Of a DNA stretch of 64,000 nt, positions 17,806 to 26,927 are shown in pieces; positions within the stretch are counted from its first letter, which is position 1, and each line of letters starts with the position of its first letter. The stretch is from Bradyrhizobium sp. cir1. GTDB lineage: Bacteria; Pseudomonadota; Alphaproteobacteria; Rhizobiales; Xanthobacteraceae. Location of the stretch: contig NZ_JACIHE010000028.1 in the NCBI RefSeq assembly GCF_014198245.1, positions 1-64,000 on the forward strand. Direction: 5' to 3'. Made by a program: the position numbers and the translations under genes. A model generated the notes under the pieces. The model did not search any database. It saw only the letters and a program-made list of their open reading frames with translations, and was not told the DNA's origin.

Positions 17806-19152
17806 GTGGCCAAGTCGGCGGTCAAGTCGGCGGTCATGTCGGGACGCATGGGACTGGTGCTCGCTGGCGCGACCCTCCTGATTGCGGCAGTGCTGCTGCC
17901 CGACAGAGCCGAGGCCCAGTTCGGGCTGCGCGGCGGTCCGCTCGGTGTCGCGCGGTTCGCGGTCGGTCACGTCATCGGCCTGTCGCGCCTGCGCCATGCC
18001 CGCATGGCGGTGCGCGGCGGCCGCTACCGTTCCGCTGCGTTGCGGTCAGAGGATCCGCGTGGTGCCGACCGTGGGCAGAATTCCAATCCTTACATCATCC
18101 GTGCGGCTCTCTCGGCGCAAGCCGCGCTCGCGGGCTGGCACGGCGGCCGCAGCCCGCAGGGCTGGTGGCGTCATCCCGACGGCAGCTATGGCTGGGCCGG
18201 CCCGGTGTTCTGGCCGTTCGCACATGACGATCTCGCCAACGCGGTCATCTTCGCCGACACCACCAGCATCTCGCTATATGGCTATGGCGACATCTATGCC
18301 GCGATCTTCTCGCCCTATGCGGCCACCGAGCTTGCCGCCTATACCGCGCCGCAGGGCAGGCGCGCGCGCAAGATTCCATCAGCGCAGAACATCTGCGATG
18401 TCAGCGATCCCGCCGGCTTCCCTGCGGATCTCATGGCCGCCGCCGTGCAGCCCAACGAAATGCAGCGCGCCGCGCTCGATGAACTCGTGAGCGCCTGGCA
18501 AGCTGCCCGCGACAGCATCCGCGCGACCTGCCCGGCGGAGGTGCCCGCGAACGCAGCGGAGCGCCTCGGCCTGATGCGCGAGCGCATCGCGGCCATGATC
18601 AAGGCGACGGATGCGATCGAAGCGCCATTTGCGAAGTTTGCAGGTCTCCTCAATGACGACCAAAAAGCCAGGCTCAATGCCCTCGGCAATGATCGTCGCG
18701 CTGCGCTGGCGTCTCGCCAGCCCAAGGATCAGCCCAAGGATCAGCCCAAGGATCAGTCCAAGGATCAGTCCAAGGACGCGCAGGCCGCCGCCGCTTGCCG
18801 GCCGGACTACGATCCCCGCTACGACGAAAAGGCGCAGCGCCAATATGAGCAGCTCGTGCAGCAGCAATGGCCTGTCGCCGATATGGCCACCACGCTCCGT
18901 CTCGACGAGATCGCCCGCGCCCGCCTCGACGTGCTCCAGGACACCACGCTGCGCACCATGGAGACGCTGAGCGCCTGCCCTGTGGAGGCCGCCGCGACAC
19001 CGCTGGCTCGCCTCGCAGCCGTGAAGGCACGACTGGCGACGATGCTGCAGGCGGTGAACGGCGTCACTGATGCGCTCGACGATTTCGAGGCGGATCTGAG
19101 CGACGAGCAGAAGGCGGGGTTTGAAGCGATCGGGCCGAAGCGGGGGGCGTAA
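17806..19152 (+). CDS. Exported Spy/LTXXQ-motif-like protein with tandem repeats
   Basis: 448 aa from GTG at 17806, eight bases after GGAGGAGG; the frame is open further upstream but without a ribosome site. Signal peptide to about AEAQ. The middle carries aromatic-rich segments (GWWRHPDGSYGWAGPVFWPFAHDD). Two related helical modules follow, each with a paired-cysteine helix and an L(N/S)D(D/E)QK motif (LLNDDQKARLNAL and DLSDEQKAGFEAI) as in Spy-like periplasmic proteins. Five QPKD/QSKD repeats separate them. Probably a periplasmic stress or chaperone-like protein. Confidence 0.75.
   Translation: MAKSAVKSAVMSGRMGLVLAGATLLIAAVLLPDRAEAQFGLRGGPLGVARFAVGHVIGLSRLRHARMAVRGGRYRSAALRSEDPRGADRGQNSNPYIIRAALSAQAALAGWHGGRSPQGWWRHPDGSYGWAGPVFWPFAHDDLANAVIFADTTSISLYGYGDIYAAIFSPYAATELAAYTAPQGRRARKIPSAQNICDVSDPAGFPADLMAAAVQPNEMQRAALDELVSAWQAARDSIRATCPAEVPANAAERLGLMRERIAAMIKATDAIEAPFAKFAGLLNDDQKARLNALGNDRRAALASRQPKDQPKDQPKDQSKDQSKDAQAAAACRPDYDPRYDEKAQRQYEQLVQQQWPVADMATTLRLDEIARARLDVLQDTTLRTMETLSACPVEAAATPLARLAAVKARLATMLQAVNGVTDALDDFEADLSDEQKAGFEAIGPKRGA
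18718..18777 (+). repeat. Five tandem 12-bp units inside a gene
   Basis: CAG(C/T)CCAAGGAT repeated five times encodes QPKD/QSKD units linking the two helical modules of the Spy-like protein. The number of units is likely to vary by slippage. Confidence 0.9.
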
Positions 19153-19154
19153 GG

Positions 19155-19495
19155 GGATTCGACCTCAAGAAAAATAGATCCAATTCGTTTTAGTCTTTCT
19201 AAGATTAGTTTGCTGCCAATTCCGATTCCTCCTCCTGACGAGGCTACTGAAATTCTTCGTCGCGTGTCAGATGCTTTGGCGGTGTTGGCTGACACAGTCG
19301 GGCACCTCGATGCCGAAGCGTCGATGCTGCTCGGCTGAGGCAATCCATTCTCAAGGCTGCGTTCGACGGCCGCCTCGTGCCACAAGATCCTTCGGATGAG
19401 CCCGCGAGCATCCTGCTGGAGCGGGTCGCGGATGCTCCGGTCAGCGCGCGAAAGGCGCGCGGCAGAGCTAAAAAACAAGTGTCTGCGACCACTTG
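19155..19495 (+). pseudogene. 3' relic of a type I restriction specificity subunit (hsdS), frameshifted
   Basis: No intact frame, but two consecutive frames encode the end of HsdS. Frame one gives LLPIPIPPPDEATEILRRV and runs to EASMLLG then stop near 19338. After a one-base shift, frame two gives RLRQSILKAAFDGRLVPQD and ends in a Lys/Arg-rich tail with TGA at about 19495. These are the PIPPP segment and the terminal ILKAAF.G.LVPQDP motif of HsdS. The target-recognition domains are missing. It lies upstream of the toxin-antitoxin pair and of broken hsdM. Confidence 0.8.
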
Positions 19496-19520
19496 AAGAA
19501 AATGATATCCTGACTATGAT
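19493..19520 (+). promoter_or_regulatory. Sigma70-like promoter of the toxin-antitoxin/hsdM operon
   Basis: TTGAAG (19493-19498), a 16-base spacer and TATGAT (19515-19520), 35 bases before the antitoxin ATG. The octamer-like ATGATAT occurs twice across it, which could be the antitoxin's operator. Confidence 0.6.
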
Positions 19521-19555
19521 ATACATGTCCTGGCATACGGATCAGAGATAGGACG

Positions 19556-19789
19556 ATGCAGATTTCCAAATGGGGCAATAGCTTAGCCGTACGGCTGCCC
19601 AAGAAGCTGGTCGAGAAGCTCGGCCTTGCCGAGGGCGACCACGTCCATGTCACGTCCGCCGATGAGCAGACCATCGTGGTCTCCAAGGACAAGGTCGGCG
19701 AGGGTGATTTTCTGCGTCAGCTTCGCGCCTTGCAGAAGCCTCGTCCCAAGGGCTTCGTCTGGAATCGCGACGACGCCAACGCGCGGTGA
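19556..19789 (+). CDS. AbrB/MazE-type antitoxin
   Basis: 77 aa swapped-hairpin AbrB-fold DNA-binding protein (MQISKWGNSLAVRLPKKLVEKLGLAEGDHVHV), with a C-terminal toxin-binding tail ending FVWNRDDANAR. It would neutralise the PIN protein and repress the operon. Its stop codon overlaps the toxin GTG start (GTGA), implying translational coupling. AGGA lies shortly before the ATG. Confidence 0.9.
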   Translation: MQISKWGNSLAVRLPKKLVEKLGLAEGDHVHVTSADEQTIVVSKDKVGEGDFLRQLRALQKPRPKGFVWNRDDANAR

Positions 19790-20193
19790 CTCCCTTTCTT
19801 GACACCAACGTCCTCGTCTATGCCGCACTGTCGGACGATCCGCGCTGCGCAATTGCGGAACGGCTGCTAGCGGCGGGAGGCGCGATCAGCGTCCAGGTGC
19901 TGAACGAGTTCGCCAACGTGGCGCGAACCAAGCTCAAATGGAGCTGGCCTGACATCGAGGCGATGCTCACGCTGGTGCGAAGCCGGTCGGGCCGTGTGCA
20001 GCCGCTCGCACTATCGACCCATGAAGCCGCCCTCGTGTTCGCTCGCGATCACAGTGTAGGCTTCTATGACGCATTGATCGTCGCCGCCGCACTCGAAGCC
20101 GGCTGCGACACCGTCCTGACCGAAGACATGCAGCACGGCCGCAAGTTCGGCGCTCTCACCATCGTCAACCCTTTCATCGAAAGCGCGCCGTGA
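19786..20193 (+). CDS. PIN-domain toxin (VapC-like ribonuclease)
   Basis: 135 aa. It has the acidic residues expected of a PIN nuclease: Asp in FLDTNVLVYA, Glu in VLNEFANV, Asp in GFYDALIVAAAL and Asp in VLTEDM. Such toxins cleave RNA, often tRNA or rRNA. It starts at GTG overlapping the antitoxin stop. Its own stop overlaps the GTG of hsdM (GTGA again), so the three genes form one coupled unit. Confidence 0.9.
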   Translation: MTPFLDTNVLVYAALSDDPRCAIAERLLAAGGAISVQVLNEFANVARTKLKWSWPDIEAMLTLVRSRSGRVQPLALSTHEAALVFARDHSVGFYDALIVAAALEAGCDTVLTEDMQHGRKFGALTIVNPFIESAP

Positions 20194-21642
20194 ACGCCCA
20201 AACCCTCGTCGCCAAAGTCTGGAACTTTGCCCACGTCCTGCGCGACCAGGGCGTCTCCTATCAGGCCTATATCAGCCAGATCTCCTATCTCCTCTTCCTC
20301 AAGATGGATGAGGAGCGCGTCACCCAGATTGGCGAAGCCTCGATGCTGCCCAAGGGCGCCCGCTGGGAGGACATCAAGGATCTCTCGCGCGAAGCGCTGA
20401 GCGGGACCTACGCGAAGCTCTTGGAGAAGCTGTCGAAGCAGAGCGGCATCATCGGCGCGATCTTTCTGAAGGCGCAGAGCGAGATTCAGGACACCGCCAA
20501 ACTCAAGCGGCTCGTCGGCCTGATCGACAGCGAGACGTGGCTTGGTCTTCCGGTCGATGTGAAGGGCAGCATCTACGAAGGCCTGCTCGCCCGTAACGCG
20601 GAGGACGTCAAGTCCGGTGCCGGCCAATACTTTACGCCGCGGCCTCATCGAGGCGATGGTCGAAGTGGTCGACCCGCAGCCGCACCAGACCGTGCATGAT
20701 CCCGCCTGCGGCACGGCCGGATTTCTGCTCGCCGCCTGGGAGCACATGAAGCAGAACAAGAAGGCGCGCGACCGCGCCGTCTATTCGGCCCTCAAGAACA
20801 AGTTCTCCGGTGTCGACATCGTTCCCGAGGTCGTCCGCCTCGCCGCGATGAATCTGTATCTGCACGGCATCACTGGCGTCGATTCCATCGTCGAAGCCAA
20901 GGATGCTCTCCTCGGAGCGGGCGGCAAGACTTACGACGTCGTTCTGACCAATCCTCCATTCGGCAAGAAGCAGAGCTATCGCATCGTTCGCGACGACGGC
21001 GAGATCGACAGCGAGCGCGAGGACTACGACCGTCAGGACTTTTTCGTCACCACGTCCAACAAACAGCTCTACTTCCTCCAGCACATCATGACGGTGCTGG
21101 CGCCGAACGGCGAGGCGGCAGTGGTGCTACCGGACAACGTCCTGTTCGAGGGCGGCGCAGGCGAAACCATCCGCCGCCGTCTGCTGCAGAATTTCGACTA
21201 CCACACGCTGCTGCGGCTGCCGACCGGCATCTTCTACAAGCAGGGCGTCAAGGCCAACGTGCTGTTCTTCGACAAGAAGCCGCCTTCGGAGCAGGCCGCA
21301 ACGAAGGACTTATGGATCTACGATCTCCGGACCAATCAGCGCTTCACTCTGAAGGAGCGACCGATGGCTCGCGCCGACCTCGACGATTTCGTCGCTTGCT
21401 ATCGATCAGGCCATCGCGCGCAGCGCGAGGAAGCCGAGAAGTTCAAGCGCTTCCCTCTGCAAACCCTACTCGCGCGCGACAAGGTCAATCTTGATATCTT
21501 CTGGCTGAAGGACCATGCGCTCGACGATCCCGATCTGCTGCCGTCACCGGATGAAGCGGCTGCCGAGATTGTCGAAAGTTTGGAAACAGCTCTCGAGCGC
21601 TTCCGCAATGTCGCCAAGGCTCTGGGCGAGAAGCTGGCCTGA
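20190..21642 (+). pseudogene. hsdM: Type I modification methyltransferase hsdM, single frameshift
   Basis: Together two frames encode a full-length HsdM of about 484 aa. The first part (20190 to about 20640) has the N-terminal helical domain (VWNFAHVLRDQGVSYQAY...). Around 20640 the text reads AGQYFTPRP and then leaves frame. The second frame resumes LIEAMVEVVDPQP and contains the SAM site DPACGTAGFLL and catalytic NPPF (VVLTNPPFGKK). One base missing after CGGCC restores the frame, so this is a recent mutation or a sequencing error. No hsdR and no intact hsdS are nearby. Confidence 0.85.
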
Positions 21643-21837
21643 AATGCCGATGATGCTATTTTGCCAGTGTTTTGCCCGACGTGTCAAAGGACCTTGTCAC
21701 CCTCGGCCTTGGCCCCCTCGTAACCCATTGATCCGACAGCCCGCGTCTACTGTGCATGGGGTTGTTTTCGACTTTTATTATTGAAGAGGCATCTCGGGCC
21801 GCTGCCTAATGTCATTCACCCGGCTCCACTTGCTGCG
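21643..21837. other. Gene-free stretch after hsdM
   Basis: 195 bases with no convincing frame. TTTTATTATTG at about 21771-21783 is unusually AT-rich for this window. No terminator hairpin is evident before the perfect palindrome that follows. Confidence 0.4.
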
Positions 21838-21868
21838 AGCAGTAGTCAAGGATTCCTTGACTACTGCT
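21838..21868. repeat. Perfect 15-bp inverted repeat with 1-base spacer
   Basis: Arms AGCAGTAGTCAAGGA and TCCTTGACTACTGCT around a single T. No T-tract follows, so it does not look like an ordinary terminator. It sits at the edge of the restriction relic region, before the convergent cyclase gene. Confidence 0.7.
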
Positions 21869-21960
21869 CCTGGAGAACTTGTGCGCCGTGGATGATTTTT
21901 AGACGTAGACTGAAACAGCCTTCCTCGGAGGATGGGCGTGCGTAGGTAGCGGAGCGGCCG

Positions 21961-24411
21961 CTATCCCCGCCGGCGCGCCGCCGCGGCAGCATCCACCACG
22001 TTCTCCACTTCCTCGCGCCAGCTCAAGATCTCCATCGCGAGCACCGGGTGATTGAAGCCCTTGAGCTGGAGATCGTCGAGGGCGCGGGCTTCGACCCAGG
22101 GCTCGACCATGCCGTAGACGCGGCGGCTGACCACGATCTGGTTGGGCTTGGCCTCGCCGCAGAGGCGGGAGGCGAGGTTGGTGACGCTGCCGATCGCGGC
22201 ATATTCCAGCCGCTGCTCGAAGCCGACCTGGCCGAGCGTGGCATAGCCGAGCGCAATGCCGATGCCGAACCCCAGGCTATGCCCGCGGTTGCGCCAGCGC
22301 TCGGTCAGCGGGCCGATGGTGTCGCGCATCTCCACCGCCATCTTCACCGCGCGCTTTGTGTGGTCCTCGAATTGTATCGGCGCGTTGAACAGGATCATCA
22401 CGCCGTCGCCGGCATATTTGTCGAGCGTGCCCTCATATTTGAAGATCAGCTTGCCGAGCGCCGCGTGATATTCGCGCAGCACGTTCATCGCCTCTTCCGG
22501 CTCGGTCGCTTCCGTGAACGCGGTGAAGCCGCGCAGGTCGCAGAACACGACCGTGACCTCGCGGCGCTGGCTGGTGAGCAGTCCCTCGGGGCTGTCGGAG
22601 GAGGCGATCAGCTGCGCCACCTGCGGCGCCAGGAAACGCTCGAGCTTGCGGATGCGCTCGATCTCGCCGAGCTGGGTCTTGACGCGCTCCTCCAGCGACT
22701 TGTTCCAGTCCTTGAGCTGCTCGGTCTGCTGCTTGAGCTTGTCGGCCTGGGCGCGCACGGTCTCATGCGCCGCCTCCAGCGCGTGACTCTTGTGATCGAC
22801 CTCCGTGAACAGCCGCGCATTGCGCATCGCCAGCACGGCCTGGTTGGCGAAGGTGCGCATCAATCCGATGAGGCTGCCGGCGAACTCGCCACTGGGGCGT
22901 CGCAGCACCACCAGCGCGCCGAGCGTGCCCTGCTGGTCGACCAGCGGCACCACCAGCACCGCGTGGAAGCCGGCCGCGATCGCGGCGTCGCGCAGCGGCT
23001 GCTGGGCCGCCCGGTCGAGATCGGCAAGCGCGATCGGCTCGCCGCTTCTGGCGGCATCGCTCAGGATGTTGTCGCCTTCGTCGATCGTGACATGGGCGCC
23101 CTCGGCCGATTTGTCGATGCCGCCCGCCTCGACCAGGTTGAAGCGCCGCGTCTCGGCGTCATAGCCGTAGATCAGCACGGCATCGGCGTGGGTGATCTCG
23201 ATCGCGCGGGCCGCGATCGTGGGCAGCACGGCGTTGAGATCGAGCGAGGAGGAGACCGCGCGGCCGACCTCTTCCAGCACCTTGAGCTCGTTGATCGACT
23301 GCGCGAGATCGCGGGTGCGCTCCTCGACCTTGGTCTCCAGGCTCGAATAGGTCTCCTGGAGTTGCGTCGCCATGCGGTTGAACTGGCCGGCGAGGTCTTC
23401 CAGCTCGTCGGAGGTGTGCACGTCGATGCGATGGCTGAAATCGCCTTCGCCGAGCTTGTGCGCGCCGTCGCGCAGCGCCGTGATCGGGATGATCATGCGG
23501 CGTGCCAGAAGCGTGCCGGCGAGGATCGCGACCAAGAGGCCCATGCCGATCAGAAGCGCAACGCGCACCAGCTGGTCGCGGATCGGCGTCAGGGCCTGTG
23601 TGGTCGGTTGCTCGAACATCACGCTCCAGCCGAGCTTTGGCACCGTGCTCGCGGCTGACAGCACCGCATGACCGTCGAAGTCGGTGCCTGACGCTTCCGA
23701 CGCGCCGCCGGGCGAAATCGCGGCCGCCACCTGCGGCAGCTTCGACAAATCCTTGCCGACATCGGGGCCTTTGGCCGACGTCGCCAGCACGCGGCCGCGC
23801 GGATCGACCACATAGGCGAAGGCGGCCTTGCCGACCTGGGCGTCGGACAGGAAGTCGGAGAGGAAACTGAGGTCGATCTCGGCGACCGTGACGCCGGCGT
23901 TGAAGCCGGAATGCGCCACAGAGATCGACATGAACGGCGTCCGGTCGGAGAACCAGGCCGGCGCGTAGCTGACGCCGCGCGCGACCGTGTCGGTGAAGCG
24001 CATGTCGCGGGAGAGGTCGGCATTGCCGCCGGTCGTGGTCGACTGCCGCGAGACGCGCAGCACCTCGCGGCCGTCGCCGTTGAGCTGGAACAGCTGGTTG
24101 ACGACTGAAACCTGGTGCAGGAGCGAGGCGTAATCGGCGCGGCGCTTCTCGAGCGTGTCCTGGCTCGCCCGCGTCACCCAGCTGATCTGGCGCTCGAGCT
24201 CGGAGATCGACTGCTCGATCCGCCGGGCGGCGCCCTGCGCCTTGTCCTCCAGCCCGCCGGTCAGCTGCGTCTTGGTGGCGCGGTAGGAGATCCAGGTCTC
24301 CATCGCGCCGTTGACGGCGAGCACGAACACGACGAGGCCGACGAGGGAGACGACATATTTGGCGAACAGGCCCTCGCGCAGAAACCGTGTCTTGTCGTTC
24401 GCCCCTGCCAT
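21961..24411 (-). CDS. Membrane sensor class III adenylate/guanylate cyclase
   Basis: 816 aa. Helix at about residues 18-38, an extracytoplasmic Cache-type sensor to about 270, a second helix at about 285-310, HAMP at about 310-360, a GAF domain at about 385-535, a coiled coil at about 545-600, and a C-terminal class III cyclase domain at about 615-790. Both metal-binding aspartates are visible (FCDLRGFTAFTE and KYAGDGVMILFNAP). It should make cAMP or cGMP in response to an external signal and possibly a GAF ligand. The downstream partner is unknown; the Crp-like gene at 26928 is a conceivable cAMP target. Confidence 0.92.
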   Translation of the reverse strand: MAGANDKTRFLREGLFAKYVVSLVGLVVFVLAVNGAMETWISYRATKTQLTGGLEDKAQGAARRIEQSISELERQISWVTRASQDTLEKRRADYASLLHQVSVVNQLFQLNGDGREVLRVSRQSTTTGGNADLSRDMRFTDTVARGVSYAPAWFSDRTPFMSISVAHSGFNAGVTVAEIDLSFLSDFLSDAQVGKAAFAYVVDPRGRVLATSAKGPDVGKDLSKLPQVAAAISPGGASEASGTDFDGHAVLSAASTVPKLGWSVMFEQPTTQALTPIRDQLVRVALLIGMGLLVAILAGTLLARRMIIPITALRDGAHKLGEGDFSHRIDVHTSDELEDLAGQFNRMATQLQETYSSLETKVEERTRDLAQSINELKVLEEVGRAVSSSLDLNAVLPTIAARAIEITHADAVLIYGYDAETRRFNLVEAGGIDKSAEGAHVTIDEGDNILSDAARSGEPIALADLDRAAQQPLRDAAIAAGFHAVLVVPLVDQQGTLGALVVLRRPSGEFAGSLIGLMRTFANQAVLAMRNARLFTEVDHKSHALEAAHETVRAQADKLKQQTEQLKDWNKSLEERVKTQLGEIERIRKLERFLAPQVAQLIASSDSPEGLLTSQRREVTVVFCDLRGFTAFTEATEPEEAMNVLREYHAALGKLIFKYEGTLDKYAGDGVMILFNAPIQFEDHTKRAVKMAVEMRDTIGPLTERWRNRGHSLGFGIGIALGYATLGQVGFEQRLEYAAIGSVTNLASRLCGEAKPNQIVVSRRVYGMVEPWVEARALDDLQLKGFNHPVLAMEILSWREEVENVVDAAAAARRRG

Positions 24412-24625
24412 CCGGATCCTCTCGCGCCGCCATCGACGCGGCGCTACGGGCTGTGCAGCCCAATGGCCCTTTCTACCACAATTTGGGCCGGAGGACGGGT
24501 GGACCGCCGGTGTGGTTACCCAATGTGGACGCCGGGACAGGCCGAAGGGTGGTGAATTGTCGCAGCCTCATCCGCTCGGAGGAAGCAGCGGAGGCGGAAG
24601 CCGATGTAAGGGGATTGGCGTGACA

Positions 24626-26692
24626 TCATCGATTGAAGAGCTGCCGCAGAACGTCGTTCATCGGCTGGCTGTCCTGCTGCGCCACCGGCGGGTCCTCCTG
24701 GGCGGGGGACGCGGGCGAGGCCTGCGGCGCCGGTGCTGGCGGCGTTGCCGGCAGGCTGCGGCTGCGGCCGGTGCCCGTCGCGGTACCGGTGCCTGTTCCG
24801 GCGCCGCTGGAAAGCCCCTGCTGAATCAGGTTGCCGATCGCCTCGCCGAGAGGGCCGCCAAGCAGGTTGTTCTGCCCCGGCTGCTGGGCCTGCGGATTCG
24901 CATTGCCGTTTGCGTTGCCGCCGCCCGGCGCGGTGGCGCTGCCGAGACCCAGACTTCCCAAAATATTGCCGAGCCCGGCGCCGTCAGGGCCGAACAGGCC
25001 CTTGCCCATCTCGCGCAGCTTGGCATAGGCGGCGTCGGGATTGTCGAGTATGCCGGCCATGTCAGGGTAGATCTTCGGCTGCGACCAGCTGCCCTGGATC
25101 ATCACGGGGATGCCGAAGCCGACCGGCTCGCTAGCGCGGCCCTGGCCTTCGGTCGTCATCACCAGCTTGGGCTCGACGCGAAAGCCCATCATCTTGGTGT
25201 CGAGCGCGATGGTGCCGGCGCCGGTGACGCGCACCAGCGGCCCGATCAGGTTGAGATCGGTCGTCACGGCCTGACCCTTGTCGATGCGGAAGGAGGCCGA
25301 GAGCTGCGACAAATCCGTGCTCTGCTCCTGGCTGCCGTTTGGGTTGTCTTGCCAGCCGGTGAGCGTGCCCGTCGTCAGCGAGCGGATCATCTGCGCAACA
25401 TTGATGCCGCGGATGGCGCCGTCCTGGAAGTTGACGAAGGCGGTGCCCTGCATGTTCGCCATCAGCGCACGCTGGCTGGTACCGGCGCTGCGCAAAGCGA
25501 GCTTGGCTTGCAGCTTGCCGTCGATCCGGTCGAATTCGGCGAGCCCCTGCAGCAGCGGCAGCGCGCGCACGCCGACGAGGTCGGAATGCATGGCAAAGCT
25601 CGGCGCACCGGTGGTCGCATCCACGATCACCTCGCCCGAGACCTGTCCGCCATACGCGCCGAGATTGGCGGTGCCAGCCTTCAGCACGCCGCCGGCGAGC
25701 TTTGCATCGAGCGCCAGCGGCGCAAGGCGGGCATCGCCGATCACGGCCTCGCTCGCGGAGATCCTGATTTGTGCATCGACATAATTGAGCCCGGACACGT
25801 CGATCGGCGCATTGCTCCAGGGCTGTCCCGGCGCACCGTCGGGCGTTTTCGCCAGCGGGATCGCGAGGCGCTGGAAATCGAGATCGACCTTGACCAGCGG
25901 CTTGCTCGCGATGTCGACCGAGGCCCAGCCGTTGAAGGCGCCGTCGCCGAGCCTGCCGCTCACGCCGCTGATCATCACGACATCGCCATTGAGCCGCGCC
26001 TCGGCATGGCCGGTGAGCTGGGACTTCAGCACGTCGGGCATGTCGATGGCGAAATCCACCGGAATGGTCGGCCGCTCGGCCGGCGGCGTCGGCGCCGTCG
26101 CCTTGATGTCGAACTTGGTCAGGTGATCGCCGACGCGCGCAGTGCCGGTGATGTCGACCTTGCGGTCGCGGCCGACGACGGCGTCGGCGTTGATGGCGCT
26201 GATGCGGCCCTCGACGCGGTCGCGCACGCGCGCGAACGCGACCTCGCCGTCGGTGACCTTGACGCGGTCGATGGTCGCCCCGGCCGTGTCGAGCGCGATC
26301 GGCCTCGACGCGGCGCCGGCATTCGGCAGGCGCTCGCGCAGCAGCGGCTGGTACAGCACGGGATGGGTGACGACGAGTTCGCTGATCTCAGGGCTGCCCG
26401 ACCACACGCTGGAGAGCGACATGTCGGCCTGCACACTGTCGACCGTCAGACGCGTGATGCCGCTGCGGTCCTTGGGGTCGGCCAGCGTGAGGTCGTTCAG
26501 CGTGACGTTCAGCGTCGGCCACAAGCTGATCTTGGTGGTGCCGTCGATCGACAGGCGATAGCCGGTCGCGCTCTCGACCCGCGAGGCAATCGTCGAGGTC
26601 AGGAAGCCCGAGGGGATTCCGACCACGAGCAGAAGCGCGATCACGATGATGACGGCGGCGACCGTCGCGCCGGCGAATTTCACTGCTTTCAT
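24626..26692 (-). CDS. AsmA-family envelope protein
   Basis: 688 aa. An N-terminal transmembrane helix (FAGATVAAVIIVIALLLVVGI) is followed by a long beta-rich AsmA/DUF748-like region with the conserved start YRLSIDGTTKISLWPTLNVTL. The C-terminus (about residues 560-690) is a low-complexity Gly/Asn/Gln/Pro-rich tail. AsmA-like proteins are inner-membrane anchored and thought to form lipid-transfer bridges across the periplasm; here the role is inferred only. Divergent from the Crp-like gene. Confidence 0.88.
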   Translation of the reverse strand: MKAVKFAGATVAAVIIVIALLLVVGIPSGFLTSTIASRVESATGYRLSIDGTTKISLWPTLNVTLNDLTLADPKDRSGITRLTVDSVQADMSLSSVWSGSPEISELVVTHPVLYQPLLRERLPNAGAASRPIALDTAGATIDRVKVTDGEVAFARVRDRVEGRISAINADAVVGRDRKVDITGTARVGDHLTKFDIKATAPTPPAERPTIPVDFAIDMPDVLKSQLTGHAEARLNGDVVMISGVSGRLGDGAFNGWASVDIASKPLVKVDLDFQRLAIPLAKTPDGAPGQPWSNAPIDVSGLNYVDAQIRISASEAVIGDARLAPLALDAKLAGGVLKAGTANLGAYGGQVSGEVIVDATTGAPSFAMHSDLVGVRALPLLQGLAEFDRIDGKLQAKLALRSAGTSQRALMANMQGTAFVNFQDGAIRGINVAQMIRSLTTGTLTGWQDNPNGSQEQSTDLSQLSASFRIDKGQAVTTDLNLIGPLVRVTGAGTIALDTKMMGFRVEPKLVMTTEGQGRASEPVGFGIPVMIQGSWSQPKIYPDMAGILDNPDAAYAKLREMGKGLFGPDGAGLGNILGSLGLGSATAPGGGNANGNANPQAQQPGQNNLLGGPLGEAIGNLIQQGLSSGAGTGTGTATGTGRSRSLPATPPAPAPQASPASPAQEDPPVAQQDSQPMNDVLRQLFNR

Positions 26693-26927
26693 GTCGACTT
26701 TCCAACGACGGACGAACGGCGCCGAAACCGGCCGCCCACCCGTCCCTTGCGCGTGAGTTTATCCCCGGACGGGAAGCCGCTCCAAGCGGTCAAAAATAGT
26801 CAGGGGGTGCTGCAAAGTTATGTGACTTATGACACACTTCTCCGGCGCGGTTTTACGCGATCCTGATGCTGATGGTTCCAAGCGATTTGCCGGCGAAATT
26901 GACAAGCAAAATCACAAGGACGTTCAA

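Noticed and set aside
18718..18777. Five short tandem repeats considered as a CRISPR array
   Set aside because: Units are 12 bp without spacers and encode QPKD inside a gene.
24311..26866. 851-codon frame opposite the AsmA gene
   Set aside because: Shadow of the AsmA and flanking DNA; no ribosome site and unnatural composition.
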